In this document: piece by piece, positions 52,328 to 60,938 of the stretch
Layout of the letters: each line of letters starts with the position of its first letter
How positions within the stretch are numbered: position 1 is the first letter of the stretch
Assembly: GCA_029266635.1 (NCBI GenBank)
Contig: JAQSWM010000005.1
Location: 1 to 64,000, forward strand
DNA length: 64,000 nucleotides
Reading direction: 5' to 3'
Source of the DNA: Sphingobacteriaceae bacterium
GTDB lineage: Bacteria; Bacteroidota; Bacteroidia; Sphingobacteriales; Sphingobacteriaceae
Position numbers and translations under genes: made by a program
The notes under the pieces: model-generated
The model's input: the letters and a program-made list of their open reading frames with translations, nothing else
What the model was told of the DNA's origin: nothing
The model's database searches: none

Positions 52328-52356
52328 GTTTCAATCATTTAGTTCTGTAGTGCAAT

Positions 52357-52581
52357 TCAAGTATCAAGGTTATCGCCATCTCTGCCCTTATCGGTGTTTC
52401 GGTTGGGATGCCGAACATGTACATTAGCCGAGGGCTCACCAGGTGCATCCATATATTTATCGGTCAGCTCCTGATCTTTCTCAGGATCGTTTACTGCAAA
52501 TGCCTCTTTTATCCCAGATCCCGTTCCATCGCCGGATGGCCGTCCCTTAGGAGGCACATAACCAGTTTTCGTCTTTGCCAT
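52357..52581 (-). CDS. Small polar protein upstream of the baeRF gene
   Basis: A 74-residue, hydrophilic, probably disordered protein (KTKTGYVPPKGRPSGDGTGSG, then acidic and His/Arg-rich parts). It contains no recognisable domain. It is followed after 29 nt by the baeRF gene, so they likely share a transcript. The combination with baeRF suggests a stress function, but that is inference. Confidence 0.55.
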   Translation of the reverse strand: MAKTKTGYVPPKGRPSGDGTGSGIKEAFAVNDPEKDQELTDKYMDAPGEPSANVHVRHPNRNTDKGRDGDNLDT

Positions 52582-52671
52582 AAGTAGATTTTTATGTTTT
52601 AGTAGATATTATACTAACACAGGTTTGTTGATTAGGATTTAAAAGATTTCTTTTTTGACTGTTTGCATTAT

Positions 52672-53391
52672 TCAAAATAGCGCCACTGCAAAAGTGCAAA
52701 GGCCTTCCAGTTCAGGGAAAATGGTGAACGCATTCACACCGAGCGTATTCAGGTCGGTGCGGATGCTGCTGAGGCAAGCGGAAGATATTTTGACTTTGAT
52801 CAGCTTTTGGTTGAATACCGGATTCTCATTCATGTCGCGTTTGCGGATGAGCTCTTCGGAAGATGGGATGCTGAAAACTCCTGATTGGTTGTTGATGCGT
52901 TGCTTGATTATGCGTGGGCGCACCAGTTTGGTTTCGCTTACCTCAAACGGGCTTACGGTTTCGATGTCGAGGTTGAAGTCTTCGTTGTGCGCCATAAGGA
53001 TCCATACTACCGAGGATTAATTTATCTCTGAATTTTCGTGCGACTGGCTGGTAGCGAACCATAGGGCGGTAAGGGCATTATTGGACCAGTCGAGCAGCCG
53101 CGTGGGCAGGCCGAAGTGCTGGCCGAGGGTGAGGTAATCCCAGTCGTCCATCGGCCTGTGTTGCTCAATGAGCAGCGGATTAGTGCGTTTAAATTCCTGG
53201 AGGAGCAGTTTTTCTACGGATATCAAGTCGCCCCGGGCTTTTAGGCGCCCTATTTTAGGGATCAGCGGATAGTCTGCCGTTTGCCCGCGGAAAAGAAAAT
53301 CTTCAAAGTTGCCAGAATGAAGCGCCTCCTGCTTGCTCTGTTTAACAAGTTTTAGATAATCTTCTATGGTATCTACTTCAACCTCTCTCAT
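52672..53391 (-). pseudogene. FRG-domain protein interrupted by an in-frame stop
   Basis: A single 240-codon frame on the minus strand carries an FRG domain (FLFRGQTADYPLIPKIGR, WDYLTLGQHFGLPTRLLDWS in two blocks, NALTALWFATS) followed after TAA (53019-53017) by the continuation SSVVWILMAHNEDFN, then SPFEVSETKLVRPRII, RINNQSGVFSIPSSEE and IRTDLNTLGVNAFTIFPELEG. The two parts are exactly in the same frame, so the stop is a nonsense mutation. FRG proteins are of unknown function, often near mobile or defence genes. The 5' part alone (124 codons) would lose half of the protein. Confidence 0.85.
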
Positions 53392-53641
53392 GTTGATAGT
53401 TCAAATTATGTACACTGGCTAATTAGCGAAGCTTTATCCTCGTCCAGCAATTTTTCAGCCAAGAGGAAAGGTGAAATGCTGATATTGATTCCTTTTCTTA
53501 AGTTATAATGGTCTGAAGAAATCAAACAGATCTAGTGTAAAAAAGATAGGGTTGACAGTGTTTTAGGATTTTGGCACCTGGTTTAAACTTTTCGGCACCG
53601 TGTTTTGTTAAAAGTTTGTAACTTGCTGAAAACCCTTGGAT

Positions 53642-53899
53642 ATGAAAGCTCAACATTACATCCTAATTAGTGCTGTAGCCCTGTGTTTAACTTCATGCGG
53701 CATTAAAAGAAAGCAAGCTGATAGTGTCAGCCAAACACGGTATAACCATGTACCTGGAGGCAAGAGTACCATTACAGACTTATCTACTTCACAAACTTAT
53801 CGGGAAAGAAGTCAGGTGCGTACCTCATCCAGGTCAACCTATGAAGGTGGAATAGTTGACCTTCGCAGACAGCAAAGGCAAACTGAGATGATTTGGTAG
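53642..53899 (+). CDS. Short lipoprotein of unknown function
   Basis: About 85 residues from ATG 53642. Signal peptide with lipobox LTSC, then a basic, Ser/Thr-rich, repetitive tail (SQTYRERSQVRTSS). It is not recognisable. It lies alone between the FRG gene (divergent) and the tRNA-Pro gene. Confidence 0.6.
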   Translation: MKAQHYILISAVALCLTSCGIKRKQADSVSQTRYNHVPGGKSTITDLSTSQTYRERSQVRTSSRSTYEGGIVDLRRQQRQTEMIW

Positions 53900-54120
53900 T
53901 AAGTATCTTCCAACCCCTCAATTGGCTTAGATATACTCGTAAAGAGCTAGTCTCGGGTGGCAATTCTCGCCTCAATCCTGAACCACATAGAGATTGCAAT
54001 AAAATCTTAGTTTAGCTATCTTTCAGACTTGAACGGTAAATGACCAAAGCTGACTTGATCAGCAATACCCAATACTCTTTTCCAGACGGAGGTTGATTTA
54101 GAAAATTCTAAACCAACTTA

Positions 54121-54128
54121 TATATTTG
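54121..54128 (+). promoter_or_regulatory. -7 element (TATATTTG) of tRNA-Pro
   Basis: A perfect TAnnTTTG ending 13 nt before the mature tRNA 5' end (predicted start near 54135). TTAG 19 nt upstream is one base off the TTTG consensus. Confidence 0.6.
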
Positions 54129-54141
54129 CCGCGGTTAACTT

Positions 54142-54215
54142 CGGGATGTAGCGTAGCCCGGTATCGCGTCAGCATGGGGTGCTGGAGGTCGCAGGTTCGA
54201 ATCCTGCCATCCCGA
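54142..54215 (+). tRNA. tRNA-Pro (anticodon GGG)
   Basis: A 74-nt cloverleaf: acceptor CGGGATG/CATCCCG, D stem with three pairs plus a T-T mismatch, anticodon stem TCAGC/GCTGG with loop ATGGGGT (GGG at 54176-54178), T stem GCAGG/CCTGC and discriminator A. CCA is not encoded. Confidence 0.96.
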
Positions 54216-54216
54216 C

Positions 54217-54250
54217 TAAAAGCCTGTGATTCCTCACGGGCTTTCATGTT
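54217..54250 (+). terminator. Terminator after tRNA-Pro
   Basis: AAAGCCTGTG/CACGGGCTTT (one G-T pair) form a 10-bp stem around ATTCCT; the T-rich region CATGTTTTT follows after a few bases, so it is somewhat imperfect. Confidence 0.6.
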
Positions 54251-54318
54251 TTTAAGCCGGCTTCAAATAGAACAAGTGAGCTTTTTCGGTGTTTATACCT
54301 CATTCAATCTGAACAGCA

Positions 54319-54756
54319 ATGAAACCTTCGATCTTTAGCCCTTACCCACTAAACACTGATTTGGCTGCCCTTCTCCTAAGGCTGGCATTCGGCGGCTTAT
54401 TTGTTTATCACGGCTATAGCAAGTTTGCAGCTTATGATCAAATCCTGCCCATGTTTGGCGATTTGATTGGCATCGGCTCAAAGCTGTCGTTCAACCTTGT
54501 TATTTTTGCCGAGTTGGGCTGCGGGTTTTTGGTATTGATTGGCTTGCTCACTCGCCTGGCTGTCATCCCCATCTTCATTGCCATGGCTGTGGCTTTCTTT
54601 ATGGCGCACGCAAAAGATACATTTCAGGTCAAGGAACTGCCTTTTCTCTTCTTGTTACTTTGCCTGTCCATTTTTGTATTAGGGCCAGGCAAGTACTCTT
54701 TGGATGGGCTGCTCTTTCGATCAAAAGCTAAAGGCCATCATAAAGCGGCTTTATGA
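54319..54756 (+). CDS. DoxX family membrane protein
   Basis: A 145-residue protein with four transmembrane helices. The DoxX pattern is ALLLRLAFGGLFVYHGYSKF (about residues 17-36), followed by NLVIFAELGCGFLVLIGLLTRLA. It may be a quinone-related or redox membrane protein; the family is heterogeneous. Its 3' end overlaps the convergent YwqK-like gene by 29 nt. Confidence 0.85.
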   Translation: MKPSIFSPYPLNTDLAALLLRLAFGGLFVYHGYSKFAAYDQILPMFGDLIGIGSKLSFNLVIFAELGCGFLVLIGLLTRLAVIPIFIAMAVAFFMAHAKDTFQVKELPFLFLLLCLSIFVLGPGKYSLDGLLFRSKAKGHHKAAL

Positions 54757-55474
54757 TCGGGGTTCCATCTTCCATAAACTCCTGAAGCAAATCTCCACTC
54801 CAGATACGCTGAACGTTTCCGTTTGGATAATAAACAATGCTACCAGTTAGCATCCCAGCGAGCCGCCATTTTACCGCCAGCTCCAGGTCTTCTCCTGTAA
54901 AGTTGCCGTTATTATCCATTCTCGCCACAAACACATAATCTAAATAATCCTTATCGTTCAGGAATAATCTAGCGTACACTTTATTGTTCTTATAAAAACG
55001 CCACTCGCCAGTAAACATCAGTTTACTGTCCAGATCAGAAACATATCCGGAAGCAATCGCATCAAAATCCTTGCCCTTAAAATCCGAGAGGCTTTTTTCA
55101 TCGTCGCGTATATTCTCTCTAGTTGGCTTGATATAAAATCCCTCACAAAAAAGTTCATACCTATTTGCGTGAAGAACGTAGTACTTCCAAATTCCATAAG
55201 GATTACCCTGGTTATCCAAATATCCGTAGCCAACTTTAAGTGAGCTATCAGCGTTCCAATAACGGTAACGGCTATCCTCAGGGGAGCCTTTTGCTTCTTC
55301 CTGATGTTGCAAAGTGTCAAGAGTTAGCTTCGCGTCAATAATTTGCTCATCCCCGTTGAAGTTGTATTTAGAAACCTGGATAACTTTCTTCACGTTGCTC
55401 CAGGGCAATTCCTGACTATAAGAGCTTATGCTGCTTGTCAGCAGAAAAACAATAAAGAGGAAAGATTTCGCCAT
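54728..55474 (-). CDS. Secreted YwqK/MORN-like protein
   Basis: About 248 residues starting at ATG 55474 (signal peptide MAKSFLFIVFLLTSSISSYSQ). The mature part has short repeated strands of the MORN/YwqK type with the Y-x-x-G-x-x pattern: VGYGYLDNQGNPYGIWKYY, GEWRFYKNNKVYARLFLN and GSIVYYPNGNVQRIWSG. A TAGATTTG -7 element (55499-55492) 17 nt before the ATG excludes the longer reading from 55522. Despite the antitoxin label given to some YwqK proteins, no partner toxin is visible. Function unknown. Confidence 0.75.
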   Translation of the reverse strand: MAKSFLFIVFLLTSSISSYSQELPWSNVKKVIQVSKYNFNGDEQIIDAKLTLDTLQHQEEAKGSPEDSRYRYWNADSSLKVGYGYLDNQGNPYGIWKYYVLHANRYELFCEGFYIKPTRENIRDDEKSLSDFKGKDFDAIASGYVSDLDSKLMFTGEWRFYKNNKVYARLFLNDKDYLDYVFVARMDNNGNFTGEDLELAVKWRLAGMLTGSIVYYPNGNVQRIWSGDLLQEFMEDGTPIIKPLYDGL

Positions 55475-55616
55475 ATATTTAAGTTTTAAATCAAATCTAA
55501 CAATCTCGTATAAACAGGGCAATAGACTCTGCGAGCAGAGCGGGAATTTCTTTCAAGCCATCTTAAAACATATGTTTTGCCGTGCGGTTATTTAGCAGCT
55601 ACAATGCCGTGATTAA

Positions 55617-58238
55617 ATGAAAATTCTGAAGATACAGCCCCTCCGGGGCCCTAATATATGGTCAATCCGCCGCCCAAAGCTCATCCAGATGCGCTTGGAC
55701 CTGGAGGAGCTTGAAGAACAGCCAACCAACAAAATTCCCGGGTTTAAGGAACGCCTCGAAAAACTCATCCCCAGCCTTTATACTCACCGCTGTTCACCTG
55801 GCCATGAGGGTGGCTTCTTTGAACGTGTGGATGAAGGCACCTGGATGGGGCATGTTATTGAACATATCGCCTTAGAAATTCAAACCCTTGCGGGGATGGA
55901 TGCGGGTTTCGGGCGCACGCGATCTACCAAAACTCCGGGTGTTTACAACGTTGTTTTCGACTACGTTGAAGAGAGCGTTGGAGTGTTCGCGGCCGAAGCA
56001 GCGGTGAAAATTGCTGAAGCGCTGATTGCAGGTGATGAATATGATCTGGAAAAAGACATCACTTCCATGCGGCGGATGCGTGAGCGTGAGCGCTTTGGTC
56101 CCAGCACGGGCTCCATTGTGGATGAAGCTGTTTCACGCGGCATTCCATACATCAGGCTCAATTCGGGCTCTTTGGTGCAGCTGGGATATGGAAAAAATCA
56201 GGTGCGCTTCCGGGCAACTATGACGGACCGCACCAGCAGCATCGCGGTTGATATCGCTTCCAACAAAGATGAAACCAAACGGATGTTACAGGAACAGGCA
56301 ATCCCCGTAGCAAAAGGATCCACGATCTCATCTAAAGGCGATCTCAAAGATGCGGTTGACGGCATTGGTTTTCCGCTGGTTTTTAAGCCTCTTGACGGAA
56401 ATCATGGCAAAGGCGCAACCATCAACGTTAAAACCTTCGAAGAAGCCGAACAAGCTTTCGAGCATGCGCAGAAATATTCACGCCGGGTTATAATAGAGCG
56501 GTTTGTGGAAGGCCATGATTTTCGCGTTTTAGTGATTGACAATGTAATGGTTGCGGCGGCGCTTCGTGTTCCGGCACACGTAAAAGGCGACGGCAAACAC
56601 ACTATCCAGCAATTAATAGACTTAGAAAATCAGGATCCACGCCGCGGATACGGCCATGAAAATGTGCTTACCGAGATCACCGTTGATCGCGATACTTTAG
56701 ACCTGCTCAAGAAACGCAATTATACGCTCGAGTCAGTTCCCCCGGTGGACGAATGTGTATATTTAAAATCAACCGCAAACCTCAGCACGGGAGGCACTTC
56801 GATAGATGTCACGGACATTGTTCATCCTTATAATATTTTCATGTGTGAGCGCATCGCCCGGGTGATCGGACTTGATATTTGCGGCATAGATATTATGGCG
56901 CAGAATCTCAGCGAGCCACTCACCGAAAACGGCGGTGTTGTCCTGGAGGTGAATGCAGCGCCGGGCTTCCGAATGCACCTTGCCCCAAGCGAAGGCCTTG
57001 CCCGTAATGTGGCAGCCCCTGTTTTGGACATGCTTTATCCGTGGAGCAAATCGGCGAAAATACCGATCATCGCCGTCACAGGCACCAATGGCAAAACGAC
57101 GACCACACGGCTTATCGCTCATATTATCAAAAACAACGGTTACCGGGTTGGATATACTACCTCAGACGGAGTTTACATCCAGAACTCCATGCTGCTGAAA
57201 GGCGATACCACCGGACCTGCCAGTGCTGAGTTTGTGCTGAAGGATCCCACAGTTGAGTTTGCGGTGCTGGAGACGGCTCGCGGCGGCATCCTGCGGGCGG
57301 GTTTAGGCTACAGTCGCAGCGACATTGGAATAATCACCAATATTCAGGAAGACCATTTGGGCCTTGCCGATATCCACACCTTAGAAGATCTCGCTAAAGT
57401 GAAGGCAGTAATTATTGAGTCCGTTAAACGGGATGGCTGGGCGGTGCTGAACGCTGATAATGAATATTGCGTACGAATTGGTAAAGAGACGCGGCATTGC
57501 AACGTGGCTTATTTCAGCATGGCTGAGAACAATCCGGTTATAGCAGAGCATTGCCGCACAGGCGGTATAGCTGCAATTTATGAGAACGGCTACATCAGCA
57601 TAAAGAAAGGCGACTGGAAAATACGGGTTGAAAAAGTGACGCACATTCCCATCACATTCGGCGGTTCTGTGGGCTTTATGATCCAGAATGCACTGGCTGC
57701 AACGCTCACATCATACCTATGGGGCTTTAAGATCGAAGATATCCGGCTTTCGCTGGAAACCTTTATCCCATCCACGGCTCACACGCCCGGCCGGATGAAT
57801 ATCTTCGAATTCAAAGACTACCGGATCCTTGTTGACCACGCTCACAACCCTGACGGCTTAAACGGAGTCAAAGACTTCCTCAAAACTATAGATGCAAAAC
57901 ATTTCACAGGGATAATTGCCGGCACCGGCGACCGGCGGGACGAGGATTTGCGGGAAGTTGGACGTATCTGTGCCCGGATGTTTGACGATGTGATTATCTG
58001 CCAGGAAAAATACCTGCGGGGCCGCACTGTTGAGAATATCGTCGAACTTTTAAAAGAAGGCTTGCACGAGGTTAAACCCAATATTCCGATTACGGTTATT
58101 GAAAAAAGCCAGGATGCATTTCAGTTTGCCGTTGATCATGTTCAGCCAGGCGAGTTTATAACGATTGTGAGCGATGCGGTTGCGTATGCGGTGGACGTGG
58201 TTCAGAAATACCAGGACAGCGTGGCGGGGATAAAGTAG
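55617..58238 (+). CDS. cphA: Cyanophycin synthetase
   Basis: 873 residues, close to the usual length. An N-terminal region (1-~160) precedes an ATP-grasp domain (about 220-480, PLVFKPLDGNHGKGATINV; LEVNAAPGFRMH) and a Mur ligase-like domain (about 485-873, VTGTNGKTTTTRL; ARGGILRAGLGYS; LVDHAHNPDGLNG). It polymerises Asp and Arg (or related residues) into multi-L-arginyl-poly-L-aspartate. The usual partner cyanophycinase (cphB) is not adjacent; the neighbour upstream is divergent. Confidence 0.95.
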   Translation: MKILKIQPLRGPNIWSIRRPKLIQMRLDLEELEEQPTNKIPGFKERLEKLIPSLYTHRCSPGHEGGFFERVDEGTWMGHVIEHIALEIQTLAGMDAGFGRTRSTKTPGVYNVVFDYVEESVGVFAAEAAVKIAEALIAGDEYDLEKDITSMRRMRERERFGPSTGSIVDEAVSRGIPYIRLNSGSLVQLGYGKNQVRFRATMTDRTSSIAVDIASNKDETKRMLQEQAIPVAKGSTISSKGDLKDAVDGIGFPLVFKPLDGNHGKGATINVKTFEEAEQAFEHAQKYSRRVIIERFVEGHDFRVLVIDNVMVAAALRVPAHVKGDGKHTIQQLIDLENQDPRRGYGHENVLTEITVDRDTLDLLKKRNYTLESVPPVDECVYLKSTANLSTGGTSIDVTDIVHPYNIFMCERIARVIGLDICGIDIMAQNLSEPLTENGGVVLEVNAAPGFRMHLAPSEGLARNVAAPVLDMLYPWSKSAKIPIIAVTGTNGKTTTTRLIAHIIKNNGYRVGYTTSDGVYIQNSMLLKGDTTGPASAEFVLKDPTVEFAVLETARGGILRAGLGYSRSDIGIITNIQEDHLGLADIHTLEDLAKVKAVIIESVKRDGWAVLNADNEYCVRIGKETRHCNVAYFSMAENNPVIAEHCRTGGIAAIYENGYISIKKGDWKIRVEKVTHIPITFGGSVGFMIQNALAATLTSYLWGFKIEDIRLSLETFIPSTAHTPGRMNIFEFKDYRILVDHAHNPDGLNGVKDFLKTIDAKHFTGIIAGTGDRRDEDLREVGRICARMFDDVIICQEKYLRGRTVENIVELLKEGLHEVKPNIPITVIEKSQDAFQFAVDHVQPGEFITIVSDAVAYAVDVVQKYQDSVAGIK

Positions 58239-58387
58239 GATGTATCAGTCATCCGATGACTATCCAAACGTCCAATTTAATTTCAAATTCTTCTTTGCTC
58301 ATAACCAAATATATAAATGGTAGCAGTCAGAATGTGGCGTTGTGAATCATTATGGAAACAAATTCATAAAATGGATATTTGTTCATT

Positions 58388-59662
58388 ATGCCAACCACCC
58401 CACCTTTAGCAGAGCGGATGCGCCCATCGTCGCTGGATGATTATGTTGGGCAACAGCATCTGGTAGGGCAAAATGCTATTCTCAGGAAAGCCATTCAAAG
58501 CGGCAATTTACCTTCGCTCATTTTGTGGGGACCGCCGGGAGTTGGCAAAACTACTTTGGCTTACATCATTTCTCAACAGCTAAGCCGTCCGTTTTTTAGC
58601 CTGAGCGCTATCAACTCCGGGGTAAAGGATGTACGTGATGTGATTGAAAAAGCCGCAAAGCTCAAGGAAACAGAAGACAATCTGCCAATACTTTTTATTG
58701 ATGAGATTCATCGCTTTTCTAAATCTCAGCAGGATTCATTGCTTGGAGCAGTGGAGCGTGGGCTGGTGACGCTGATCGGAGCCACCACAGAAAACCCATC
58801 GTTTGAAGTTATTTCGGCCTTGCTTTCGCGATGCCAGGTTTACATCCTCAAACATCTTACAGAAGAAGAGCTTGTGGAGCTGATGAACGGGGCATTGAAG
58901 AAAGATGAAATCCTTCGCGATAAGCAGATCACTATCAAGGAACATGAAGCTTTATTGCGCCTCTCCGGCGGAGACGGAAGAAAGCTGTTAAACATTCTGG
59001 AACTGGTGATCAATGCGGCAGGTAAACTTCCCATCACTAATGAGCTTGTGTTGCAGCAGGTGCAGCAAAACATGGCGATGTACGATAAAGCCGGTGAACA
59101 GCATTATGATATAATTTCGGCTTTCATCAAATCTATCCGTGGCAGCGACCCGAACGCAGCCGTTTACTGGCTTGCCCGCATGATTGCCGGAGGAGAAGAC
59201 CCTCTGTTTATTGCCCGCCGCTTGCTGATCCTGGCTTCAGAAGATGTGGGAAATGCCAACCCGAATGCTCTGCTCCTGGCTAATAATTGTTTCCAGGCTG
59301 TTAATGTGATCGGCTGGCCCGAGTCGAGGATTATTCTTTCGCAAACGGTAACTTACCTTGCCTCGTCGCCCAAGAGCAATGCTGCCTACGAGGCTATCAA
59401 CAAAGCCCAGGCGCTCGTTTCAGAAACCGGCGATCTGCCTGTCCCGCTCCACATCCGCAACGCTCCAACCAAGCTGATGAAGAATATCGGCTACGGCAAA
59501 GATTACAAGTATGCACATTCTTACGATAACAATTTTGTGCAACAGGAATTCTTTCCGGAACAACTAAGCGGCAGCAAATTGTATAATCCAGGCAACAATG
59601 CTGCGGAAGCTAAGCTGAGGGAGTATTTAAAAAAAATGTGGCAGGAGAAGTACGGATATTGA
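58388..59662 (+). CDS. rarA: Replication-associated recombination protein A
   Basis: About 424 residues from the ATG at 58388. A AAA+ ATPase of the clamp-loader type: RPSSLDDYVGQQHLVG, Walker A GPPGVGKTT, Walker B LFIDEIHRFSKSQQD, sensor region GATTENPSFEVISALLSR, and the C-terminal MgsA domain (about 270-424: DPLFIARRLLILASEDVGNANP). It acts at stalled forks and in recombination. The sequence GATATTTG, 6 nt before the ATG, resembles a -7 element. Confidence 0.94.
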   Translation: MPTTPPLAERMRPSSLDDYVGQQHLVGQNAILRKAIQSGNLPSLILWGPPGVGKTTLAYIISQQLSRPFFSLSAINSGVKDVRDVIEKAAKLKETEDNLPILFIDEIHRFSKSQQDSLLGAVERGLVTLIGATTENPSFEVISALLSRCQVYILKHLTEEELVELMNGALKKDEILRDKQITIKEHEALLRLSGGDGRKLLNILELVINAAGKLPITNELVLQQVQQNMAMYDKAGEQHYDIISAFIKSIRGSDPNAAVYWLARMIAGGEDPLFIARRLLILASEDVGNANPNALLLANNCFQAVNVIGWPESRIILSQTVTYLASSPKSNAAYEAINKAQALVSETGDLPVPLHIRNAPTKLMKNIGYGKDYKYAHSYDNNFVQQEFFPEQLSGSKLYNPGNNAAEAKLREYLKKMWQEKYGY

Positions 59663-59764
59663 CGGGGTGAAAGTGGAACAGATTTCGAGTGGCACGCCGG
59701 AAAGCCAATGTCATCAATACCTCTCTGAAATTTTGTTTAATTTAGATGATCAACCAGTTGTCCC

Positions 59765-60277
59765 ATGAAAACGTTTATAACTTTTTTTCTTGTTCTCATA
59801 AGTTTATTTTTTCTGCATGCCTGCAAAAACGAAAAAGAATCTGAATTGCCACCAGCTACTACGAGCGGAAAGAATATCATCGCAGGTTATTTAGATGGGA
59901 AGCTGTTTGTCTCAAGGAGAGAGGGTTTATTAACCATTGACCCTAGTGTGACATACGACTCTTCAACTCCCGTGTTTACTCTTAGTGGACGAGACCAGTT
60001 AGTGCCTGATGGCGTGATAGTCGGCTTTACACTCAAAGAGAACCTGCAGACAGGGAAGTCACAGATAACGTCATCGAGTAAGAATTCAGCAGTTTTAATT
60101 GTTCGAGAAAGTTCGGGCGTGTTAGTTAGCCATACTGCTGATTCTGGCTACATTGAATTCACCCGGTTTGATCCCGTCGAACGAGTTTATTCTGGCTTAT
60201 TTGAAGTTACTTTTAAAGGGTCGCTAGGTCAAATCATACATTTCAAAGAGGGTCGCTTTGACTTGAAGGCTTTTTAA
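59765..60277 (+). CDS. Lipoprotein of unknown function
   Basis: A 170-residue lipoprotein (signal ending LHAC, then KNEKE). The mature domain has alternating hydrophobic residues and repeated Gly-turns (IIAGYLDGKLFVSR, YSGLFEVTFKGSLGQIIHFKEGRFDLKAF) typical of small all-beta proteins of the phylum. No family assigned. The closing strand motif G-x-F-x-V-T-F-K resembles that of a group of periplasmic DUF-type proteins, but I will not name it. Monocistronic. Confidence 0.7.
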   Translation: MKTFITFFLVLISLFFLHACKNEKESELPPATTSGKNIIAGYLDGKLFVSRREGLLTIDPSVTYDSSTPVFTLSGRDQLVPDGVIVGFTLKENLQTGKSQITSSSKNSAVLIVRESSGVLVSHTADSGYIEFTRFDPVERVYSGLFEVTFKGSLGQIIHFKEGRFDLKAF

Positions 60278-60372
60278 TTCATATATTCGAAATTTAATAA
60301 AGAAAGGCTTTCTTATGGTGTAAGCAGCAAGAGTAAAAGCCTATACATGGGTATAAACAGTAAAATTCATCT

Positions 60373-60404
60373 TTTGGAAAGAAAAAAATAAATCCTTACA
60401 TTTG
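60373..60404 (+). promoter_or_regulatory. Consensus promoter of rimP-nusA-infB
   Basis: TTTG (60373-60376), 20 nt, then TACATTTG (60397-60404): both elements fit the phylum consensus exactly. The predicted start is near 60411, four bases before the A-tract of the hairpin described next. Confidence 0.8.
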
Positions 60405-60414
60405 TATCAATCTG

Positions 60415-60448
60415 AAAAGAGGGGACCTGTTTGTCCCCTCTTTTTTTT
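60415..60448 (+). terminator. Terminator-like hairpin at the very 5' end of the rimP leader
   Basis: A perfect 8-bp stem GAGGGGAC/GTCCCCTC (extended by A4/T4) with loop CTGTTT is followed by eight T (60441-60448). It lies between the predicted transcription start and the rimP start at 60473, so it is an attenuator or an early-terminating leader for the operon. Whether it terminates in vivo is inferred. Confidence 0.8.
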
Positions 60449-60472
60449 ACCTGCTTTTTTGGAAGGAAGTAT

Positions 60473-60937
60473 ATGAATATCGAGCAGCGTGTTATTGAAT
60501 TAATTGAGGAAAAGATCGCCGACAAGCCTGAGCTTTTTATTGTCGATGTTAAATTTCATCCGAACGGGAAGCTGATCATATTGGTGGATGGAGATAACGG
60601 CATTGCCATTCAGGATTGTGTTGCGATAAGCCGGCATGTGGGTTTTCATCTCGAAGAAGAGAATACAATTGAGCAGGCTTACAACCTGGAAGTTTCATCG
60701 CCGGGCATAGATGCACCGCTGAAGTTAAAACGGCAATATCTAAAGAACGTCGGTCGCAGCCTTGAAATTAAAAAGGCAGATGGAAGCAAAGCAGAAGGGA
60801 AATTGCTGCAGGTAGATGATGCCGGCATCACGATAGAAGAAATTATAAAAGTAAAAGGGAAGAAGGCAGAGCTTATCGAGGCGACTATCCCGTTTGATCA
60901 AATAACAGAAACAAAAGTGTTAATTTCATTTAAGTAA
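60473..60937 (+). CDS. rimP: Ribosome maturation factor RimP
   Basis: About 154 residues from ATG 60473, preceded by GGAAGGAAG at a proper distance; the longer reading from 60431 would start within the hairpin and is unlikely. The N-terminal domain (about 1-75: LFIVDVKFHPNGKLIILVDGDNGI) and the C-terminal SH3-like domain (EVSSPGIDAPLKLKRQYLKNVGR in two parts; VDDAGITIEEI) are present. It helps assemble the 30S subunit. It is followed after 1 nt by nusA. Confidence 0.93.
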   Translation: MNIEQRVIELIEEKIADKPELFIVDVKFHPNGKLIILVDGDNGIAIQDCVAISRHVGFHLEEENTIEQAYNLEVSSPGIDAPLKLKRQYLKNVGRSLEIKKADGSKAEGKLLQVDDAGITIEEIIKVKGKKAELIEATIPFDQITETKVLISFK

Positions 60938-60938
60938 A

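Noticed and set aside
58247-58261. Palindrome AGTCATC-C-GATGACT after cphA
   Set aside because: Only a one-base centre and no T-tract; not a terminator, and too short to call an operator without other copies.
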